Source of the DNA: JAGQRJ01 sp041402045
GTDB lineage: Bacteria; Planctomycetota; J058
Length of the DNA stretch: 64,000 bases
NCBI GenBank assembly: GCA_041402045.1
Contig: JAWKSZ010000002.1
Coordinates: forward strand, 160,441-224,440
Direction: 5' to 3'
In this document: positions 58,781 through 64,000 of the stretch, one piece after another
Layout: each line of letters starts with the position of its first letter
Position numbering within the stretch: position 1 is the first letter of the stretch
The notes under the pieces: generated by a model
Told to the model about the DNA's origin: nothing
What the model saw: the letters and a program-made list of their open reading frames with translations, nothing else
Database searches by the model: none
Translations under genes and position numbers: made by a program

Positions 58781-59147
58781 CCTTCGTCCCTTCTCTTCCG
58801 ACCCTCCCTGAACAAGCGGGGTGCCAAGCCCTCGCCGCGTCGGCCGAGGTGCGTCGGGGGCACGGGTTAGGAGCGAGTACGAAACGCGTACGAAAGGCGC
58901 ACGCTTCGCCAGCGCGACCTGCGAAGCACCCTCAAGCCGCTCGTCTGCAAGCGCTTGCGCGCGCTGTCCCCAAGCCCGGCGTCGCCCCTGGGACGAAGTG
59001 GCCGAGCACACCGTGCGCTGAGGGGGCGAACCGAGTGCGCACCCCGCCCTCAACCCTTGGCGCTCGCACGGGTTGACCCCGATCGATTCTGGGAAGCCAT
59101 CCGGTTGGAGCCCGTGCGGCCGTGGGTAAACGGAGGAAGCAGGGAAC

Positions 59148-59302
59148 CGCCAAGGCCGCCAAGAGCGCCAAGGCTCCGCCCTGTCGGCCCCTCCTCCAGG
59201 TTGGCACGTGAGGCAGCAGCAGGACGTCGGTTCGCGTCGCGTCCCTTGCCTGCGCGAGGTGACCGAATCAGCGGAGCCTTGGCGTCCGTGGCGTCCTTCG
59301 CG
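59148..59302. repeat. Large hairpin element with 9-bp tandem arms, copy C (diverged)
   Basis: CGCCAAGGC, CGCCAAGAG, CGCCAAGGC at 59148-59174 and inverted GCCTTGGCG, TCCGTGGCG, TCCTTCGCG at 59276-59302. The 101-bp spacer is unrelated to those of copies A and B. Confidence 0.8.
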
Positions 59303-59618
59303 GTTTGGTTGCCTGCTCCTGTCGGCGCGGTTTCGCACCAGCCTCCCGTGCCCGGGGTTCGACCGTCGGGGCGGGCACGCGTGGGCGAAGCCTCCGGGTC
59401 TGGGTCGAACCCACGGAGCACGCCCACGGCCCGCAGGACGTCCGTATCCTCCGTGTTCCTCTGGGCTCGTGCATACCGCTCCGTCCATGAGCCACCCCCC
59501 TACGCCCAGCTTGTGCGTCTCCACTCGAGCGTTTAGTCCGCCTGAGATTTCGCGCCGAACGCACCGGCGCCCTGGAGCCGGCCTCCCAGGCCGACCCGCG
59601 AGCCGCAGGCATTCCGTG

Positions 59619-59624
59619 TAGACT
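59619..59624 (+). promoter_or_regulatory. -10-like hexamer of mscS
   Basis: TAGACT, 22 nt before the GTG at 59647, with CGAGGAGG between as ribosome site. Confidence 0.5.
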
Positions 59625-59646
59625 CCCCCGCTTCGAGGAGGGCGAC

Positions 59647-61326
59647 GTGAACAAGCTGGCGTGGATCGGGGTCGGGCTGCTGCTGGGACTCGGGGTGGTG
59701 ACCGCCCAGGAGCCCGCGCGGCGCGAGACTCCCCGCCAGTGCCTCGAGAGCTTCCTGCAGCTCATGGAGGTGGCGGCCGAGGCGCGCGACGGGCGGGCCA
59801 TGTCCCGCGCGCTGGACTGTCTGGACCTGAGCGGCCTGCCCAAGGAACAGCGCGAGAGCCTGGGCCCGGTCTACGCCTTCCAGCTCTTCGACGTGCTGCA
59901 GCAGGTGCGCCCCGAGTCGGCCCAGGTGCCCGACAGCCAGGTCGGCGCACCCCATGTGCTCTACGCCGACCCCCTGGGGCGGGGCGCGGTGATCCTCGAG
60001 CTGACCGCCGACGACACCTGGCGCTTCAACGAGACCACGCTCCAGGCGCTGCCCGTGCTGTGGGCGAACCTCGCCGAGACCCGGGCCGTGGAGGAGGTCG
60101 AGGCCGCCGACGAGGCACCCAAGACGCTGCACGACTGGCTCATGCCCCACGTGCCCCAGTCCCTCCAGGGCCGCGCGCTCTTGCTCGAGCACTGGCAGTG
60201 GCTGGGCCTGCTCCTGATCTGGCTGAGCGGGATCCTGCTCGACCGGGTCAGCATGGCGATCCTGCTCGCGATCACCCTGCGCGCGCTGAAGCGCAATCAG
60301 ATCCGGGTGGACAAGGACGTGGTCCGCCGCAGCACCCGCCCGTTCGGGTTCCTGCTCATGAGCGTCTACTGGTGGGCCGCGGTGGGGGTGCTCGAGCTGC
60401 CCGCGAACGTGGACCACGTGGTGATCCTCGCCGTGCGCTTCGTGGCCGCGGTGGCCGGGGTGTGGGCCGCCTACAGCGTGGTCGAGGTGATCTGCTCGGC
60501 CCTCGAGCGGCGCAGCCTGCGCACCGCGAGCCGCTTCGACGACCTGCTCGTGCCCCTGGTGCGCAAGTCGGCCAAGGTGTTCGTGGTCATGTTCGGCCTC
60601 GTGTTCGTGGCCGACACCCTCGAGTTCTCGATCTCGAGCCTGCTCGCCGGCGTGGGCCTGGCGGGCATGGCGGTGGCCCTCGCCGCGCAGGACACCGTCA
60701 AGAACTTCTTCGGCTCGTTGACCGTGGTCCTCGACCGCCCGTTCGAGGTCGGCGACTGGGTCCTGATCGACGGGGTCGAGGGCAGCGTGGAGGAGGTCGG
60801 CTTCCGCAGCACCCGGGTGCGGACCTTCTACAACTCCATGATCTCGCTCCCCAACGCCAAGCTCCTGACCGCGACCGTCGACAACATGGGGGCGCGCCAC
60901 TACCGCCGCTGGAAGACCGTGGTCCAGGTGACCTACGCCACCCCGCCGGACCGGCTCGAGGCGCTGTGCGAGGGGATCCGCGAGCTGATCCGGCGCGCGG
61001 AGCTGACCCGCAAGGACTACTTCCAGGTCTACGTGACCGGCATGGCCGCCTCGGGGATCGACATCCTCGTCTACACCTTCTTCCAGACGCCGGACTGGGG
61101 CCGCGAGCTGCGCGCGCGCCACGACATGATCCTGGCGATCCTGCGCCTGGCCAAGAAGCTCGAGGTCGAGATCGCGTTCCCCTCGCAGACCCTCTACCTC
61201 ACGCGGCCCAGCGACTCCCCCGACGAGGCCCTGGACACCGCCGGCGCCCAGGGGCGCGGGCGCGAGATCGCGCGCGAGCTGATCGGCGCCGCGGCCGGAG
61301 AGAGCAACACCCCGGCGGAGGGCTGA
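59647..61326 (+). CDS. Mechanosensitive ion channel, MscS family
   Basis: 559 residues. A signal peptide and an extra periplasmic domain of about 150 residues (CLESFLQLMEVAAEARDGRAMSRALDCLDLSGLP) come first, then five membrane helices. The MscS core is LLAGVGLAGMAVALAAQDTVKNFFGSLTVVLDRPFEVGDWVLIDGVEGSVEEVGFRSTRVRTFYNSMISLPNAKL. The Gly/Ala-rich pore helix and the beta-domain motif (RSTRxRTFYNxxISxPN) are typical. It releases solutes under osmotic shock. The N-terminal part resembles periplasmic modules of larger MscS/MscK proteins. GTG start with CGAGGAGG. Confidence 0.94.
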   Translation: MNKLAWIGVGLLLGLGVVTAQEPARRETPRQCLESFLQLMEVAAEARDGRAMSRALDCLDLSGLPKEQRESLGPVYAFQLFDVLQQVRPESAQVPDSQVGAPHVLYADPLGRGAVILELTADDTWRFNETTLQALPVLWANLAETRAVEEVEAADEAPKTLHDWLMPHVPQSLQGRALLLEHWQWLGLLLIWLSGILLDRVSMAILLAITLRALKRNQIRVDKDVVRRSTRPFGFLLMSVYWWAAVGVLELPANVDHVVILAVRFVAAVAGVWAAYSVVEVICSALERRSLRTASRFDDLLVPLVRKSAKVFVVMFGLVFVADTLEFSISSLLAGVGLAGMAVALAAQDTVKNFFGSLTVVLDRPFEVGDWVLIDGVEGSVEEVGFRSTRVRTFYNSMISLPNAKLLTATVDNMGARHYRRWKTVVQVTYATPPDRLEALCEGIRELIRRAELTRKDYFQVYVTGMAASGIDILVYTFFQTPDWGRELRARHDMILAILRLAKKLEVEIAFPSQTLYLTRPSDSPDEALDTAGAQGRGREIARELIGAAAGESNTPAEG

Positions 61327-61453
61327 AACGCTTTTGGCCCGCTTAAGGGTCGAGACGTGGTCCAGGTCCGGCACCCACGCTAGACTGCGTCCTTCGGGCC
61401 GGCCTGGGTTGGCCCGCGAGTTGCTGCCGAGAAGCCCTACGAGAGGAGCCCTC

Positions 61454-64000
61454 ATGACCCGCCACCTGTTGCTGGTCGCGTCCCTGGCCGTTGCCGCCGC
61501 CTGGGCCCAACCAACGGACGACGCCGACCTTCCCTTCCGCGAGGACCCCGCCACCGGCGAGAAGGTCCCCCTGTTCATGCACTCGACCACCTTCATCGAC
61601 AGCAGCCTCTCCAGCACGTGGGGCCGCGACGCGGTGGAGCTCGAGGCGGCCATGACCGTCACCGGCGTGGACGGCAAGGAGCTGTTCCGCATCCTCGAGG
61701 CCCGCGACCGGCGCAACTTCCGCCGCGTGCGCCGCGCGAAGGAGGTCGAGGCCTTCTCCCTCGGCTTCGACTTCAACGAGGTCCCCTGGACCAGCGACGC
61801 CGAGGACGTGCGCGAGGGGATCGTCCCGGGCGAGCGCAGCCCCACGGTGACCCCCTACGTGTGGCTCACGATCGAGCGCGACAAGTTCCCGATCGACGAG
61901 GACGACAACCGCCGCAAGCTCGAGCTCGGCACCGACATCATGGACGACATTTACTACGACAACGACGAGTTCCTCCTGCTGCGCAACGACCTCTCGGTCC
62001 GCGCCCGCAAGCGCTGGGACTCCCTCGACGTCATGCGCCGCCTGCTGATCGCCATGAAGAAGGAGGGCGGCGTCGACGAGTTCGGGATCAAGCGCGCGGC
62101 GAAGATGGACAGCCGCTCGGACAGCCCCTCGCAGCAGGCGATCCGCACCCTGCACGAGGCCGTGACCCGCGGCCAGGTGAGCTGGGGCGGGCGCTCGTCG
62201 GCGCTCGAGCGCGTCTACAACGACCTCCGCGGGCGCGGGCTCCTGGGCTCGACCCAGAGCTACCAGGACGTGCTCGTCCTCGAGCCCAAGGCGTTCCTGC
62301 GCTCCGTGCGCAGCCGCTACCACCTCAACGAGCTCAGCGAGACCCAGCTGCGCCAGGTGTTCGACCTCGGCCGCCAGCGGATCGAGGCGCTCCTGGCCAT
62401 GGCCCGCGAGGCGCGCATGAGCGGCGCGGTGCCCAACAACCGCCTGGACGAGGTGCGCGCCTTCGAGGCCATGGCCCAGGACACCCTCGACGGCGTGCGG
62501 ATCGCCGAGATCGCCGGCCCCGGCCTGGCCGACCTCGGCGTGACCGCGAGCGTGGCCGAGATCCAGAGCCTGCTCCCCGCCAGCGCGACCCTCGGCAGCT
62601 CCCGCAGCCTGGAGGACATCGCGGCGCGTGAGGTGTTCTTGAACCAGCGCAAGGTCGTGGCCGAGGCCACCCGCGCCGCCTACCACCAGCTCAACCAGCT
62701 CCTCGACGACGGCGACAGCGAGAGCCTGCGTCGGGTGATCACCCAGAGCCTCGAGCGCAGCGACGCCGACGAGGACGCGGTGGAGTGGTTCACCCTCTGG
62801 GCGCGCTCCGAGGACCCGACCCTCGGCCCCCAGCGCACCCTGGACCGCTACGTGGCCCTGCACGAGGGCATGCTCGGCGACGCCGCCGCCCGCGACCGCT
62901 ACAACGCCTACGGCGAGGCGCAGAAGGCGGCGGGCGAGAACGACTTCGAGGACTTCGAGGCCCTCGACGCCCAGGGCTGGGACGCGCTGCGCTTCCACCT
63001 GCGCAACGAGCAGGTGCGGATCTGGAACCGCCAGATCAAGACCGCGGGCACCATGGCCCTCGGGCTCTGGTTCGACGAGGCGCGTGAGTTCTACGTGCCC
63101 AGCTCGCGCCGCTCGACCGGCAACTTCCTGATCGACACCATGGACTTCGCCGCCATGTATCAGCCCACGGTGTTCGCCGGCGTCGCGCCCCAGGACCAGA
63201 CCGCCGCGGTCGACCTCTCGCGCTCGCCCTACGTCGAGAAGCTCATGCACTCGACCCTGGTCAACGAGGTCCAGATCGAGCTCGACTCGAGCGCCCAGTA
63301 CACCGACCGGATCAAGGAGCTGGCCTCGGTGATCGAGCTGCCCCGGCAGTTCATGCGCTGGGCCAGCGCCAGCGGCCAGGCCCAGGACGAGGCCGGCTTC
63401 CGCGCGCTCTACGACGAGCTCGCCGCCCTCGACGACGACGAGCTGCAGAACCGCCTGATCCCGTTCAACGACTACCTGGCCGAGCACAAGAGCGCGGTGC
63501 AGGCCCTGGCCGCCGACGAGTTCACCCGCTGGCTCGCGGTGGAGCGCCTGACCCTCGAGGTCAAGGACGACCCGGCCTACACCGTCGCAGGCCTGGAGCA
63601 GGCCCTCGCCGGCGCGCGCTTCGTGTTCGAGCAGTACCGCAACATGCTGACCTTCGTGGCCAAGCTCAAGGAGGACCGGGTCATGGACGTCCTCGACGAC
63701 GCCGGCCTCGACGAGGACGACCTGGACTGGGTGCCGAGCACCGGCTCCAAGGGCTCGATCGCGGTCAGCATGATCCGCGACTCCGGCGCCAACACCGGCG
63801 GCCTGCTCGACTGGCTGACCCCGCCCGACCCGAACGACAGCGTGGCGACCGCCGAGCCCATGGGCCCTGGGACCTACTCCCACACCCTGACCCCGGGCGA
63901 GGACGACTACTTCCAGGTCCTGGTCGAGACCGGCCAGACCCTGGACCTGCGCCTCTCGAGCTCGAGCGCCGACGTCCTGGTCGAGCTGCTCAGCGCCGAC
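61454..64000 (+). CDS. Large exported protein with CYTH-like region and PPC-like domain (partial)
   Basis: At least 849 residues, open at the right edge. A signal peptide (MTRHLLLVASLAVAAAWA) is followed by a region with a CYTH/VTC-like look: ELEAAMTVTG, DDIYYDNDEFLLLRNDLSVRARKRWDS, RRLLIAMKKEGG, EFGIKRAAKMDSR (about 55-220). A long helical part comes next (about 230-760, including QLRQVFDLGRQRIEALLAMAREARMSG and YVPSSRRSTGNFLIDTMDF), then a PPC-like domain (ATAEPMGPGTYSHTLTPGEDDYFQVLVETGQTLDLRLSSSSADV) reaching the edge. The CYTH likeness is by eye. ATG with GAGAGGAG upstream. Confidence 0.8.
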   Translation, partial: MTRHLLLVASLAVAAAWAQPTDDADLPFREDPATGEKVPLFMHSTTFIDSSLSSTWGRDAVELEAAMTVTGVDGKELFRILEARDRRNFRRVRRAKEVEAFSLGFDFNEVPWTSDAEDVREGIVPGERSPTVTPYVWLTIERDKFPIDEDDNRRKLELGTDIMDDIYYDNDEFLLLRNDLSVRARKRWDSLDVMRRLLIAMKKEGGVDEFGIKRAAKMDSRSDSPSQQAIRTLHEAVTRGQVSWGGRSSALERVYNDLRGRGLLGSTQSYQDVLVLEPKAFLRSVRSRYHLNELSETQLRQVFDLGRQRIEALLAMAREARMSGAVPNNRLDEVRAFEAMAQDTLDGVRIAEIAGPGLADLGVTASVAEIQSLLPASATLGSSRSLEDIAAREVFLNQRKVVAEATRAAYHQLNQLLDDGDSESLRRVITQSLERSDADEDAVEWFTLWARSEDPTLGPQRTLDRYVALHEGMLGDAAARDRYNAYGEAQKAAGENDFEDFEALDAQGWDALRFHLRNEQVRIWNRQIKTAGTMALGLWFDEAREFYVPSSRRSTGNFLIDTMDFAAMYQPTVFAGVAPQDQTAAVDLSRSPYVEKLMHSTLVNEVQIELDSSAQYTDRIKELASVIELPRQFMRWASASGQAQDEAGFRALYDELAALDDDELQNRLIPFNDYLAEHKSAVQALAADEFTRWLAVERLTLEVKDDPAYTVAGLEQALAGARFVFEQYRNMLTFVAKLKEDRVMDVLDDAGLDEDDLDWVPSTGSKGSIAVSMIRDSGANTGGLLDWLTPPDPNDSVATAEPMGPGTYSHTLTPGEDDYFQVLVETGQTLDLRLSSSSADVLVELLSAD

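Larger units (their letters stand above)
58781..59646. other. Divergent intergenic region with repeat remnants
   Basis: 866 bases between the protease operon and mscS. It holds the third 9-bp-unit hairpin (59148-59302) and a TCCGTATCCTCCGTGTTCCT stretch near 59,440 that looks like a related but different repeat family. It ends with the mscS promoter-like hexamer. No reading frame on either strand looks like a protein. Confidence 0.65.

Noticed and set aside
61343..63883. 846-residue minus-strand open frame
   Set aside because: Antisense to the exported CYTH/PPC-like protein, which has a signal peptide, ribosome site and sensible composition.

Overview
This is a very GC-rich stretch of bacterial chromosome with third positions almost saturated in G/C. 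The organism has an outer membrane (an LpxH-like lipid A enzyme and many lipoproteins with clear lipoboxes), lives with oxygen (HemF), and carries many exported proteins with PDZ, CARDB, PPC, HEAT and lamin-tail domains. It also has a Hanks-type kinase, FHA proteins, ECF sigma signalling and dispersed 9-bp tandem repeats of the CGCCAAGGA type. Together these suggest a Planctomycetota-like or comparable large-genome Gram-negative lineage. The phylum is an inference, because no rRNA or universal marker operon is present.

Layout. 0-8 kb: a sugar-nucleotide epimerase cut by the left edge, a GT2-like protein, and exported proteins including a phytase-like esterase and a secreted agmatine-deiminase relative. 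8-17 kb: a coiled-coil/TPR-like protein, mobA, rph, a lamin-tail lipoprotein, a structured intergenic region, a repeat-rich gap, a NodU-type carbamoyltransferase and an SNase-like lipoprotein. 17.9-21.7 kb: a segment dense in frameshifts holding DUF547, an unknown protein and a Ser/Thr kinase. 21.8-23.6 kb: a CAU-anticodon tRNA followed by a low-GC mobile-element remnant with a dead DNA polymerase fragment. 23.6-28.3 kb: a YkgJ-type protein, hemF, lpxH-like and a ChaN-like protein. 28.4-31.4 kb: three overlapping trypsin-fold/PDZ genes, of which only the first keeps its catalytic triad. 31.5-35 kb: an ECF sigma / anti-sigma / PDZ cluster. 35-41 kb: two DEDD-type exonucleases, a methyltransferase, tRNA-Ala and an FHA-DUF4388 protein. 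41-52 kb: maf, an acyltransferase, rtcB with archease, a FemAB-like protein, an SGNH hydrolase, N-formylglutamate amidohydrolase, phosphofructokinase and a RING-like membrane protein. 52-59 kb: a four-gene overlapping operon (metzincin lipoprotein, HEAT protein, membrane protein, CARDB-nuclease). 59-64 kb: an MscS channel and a large exported protein cut by the right edge.

Three whole-window patterns stand out. First, many genes have a TANNNT -10-like hexamer only 5-9 nt before the start codon, which points to frequent leaderless transcription. Second, three loci carry large hairpin elements whose arms are three 9-bp CGCCAAGGA-type units; two of them are long inverted copies of each other 37 kb apart. 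Third, several genes are interrupted by single- or dinucleotide indels, clustered at 18-21.7 kb. Assembly error explains these better than decay, because the peptide sequence stays coherent across frames.
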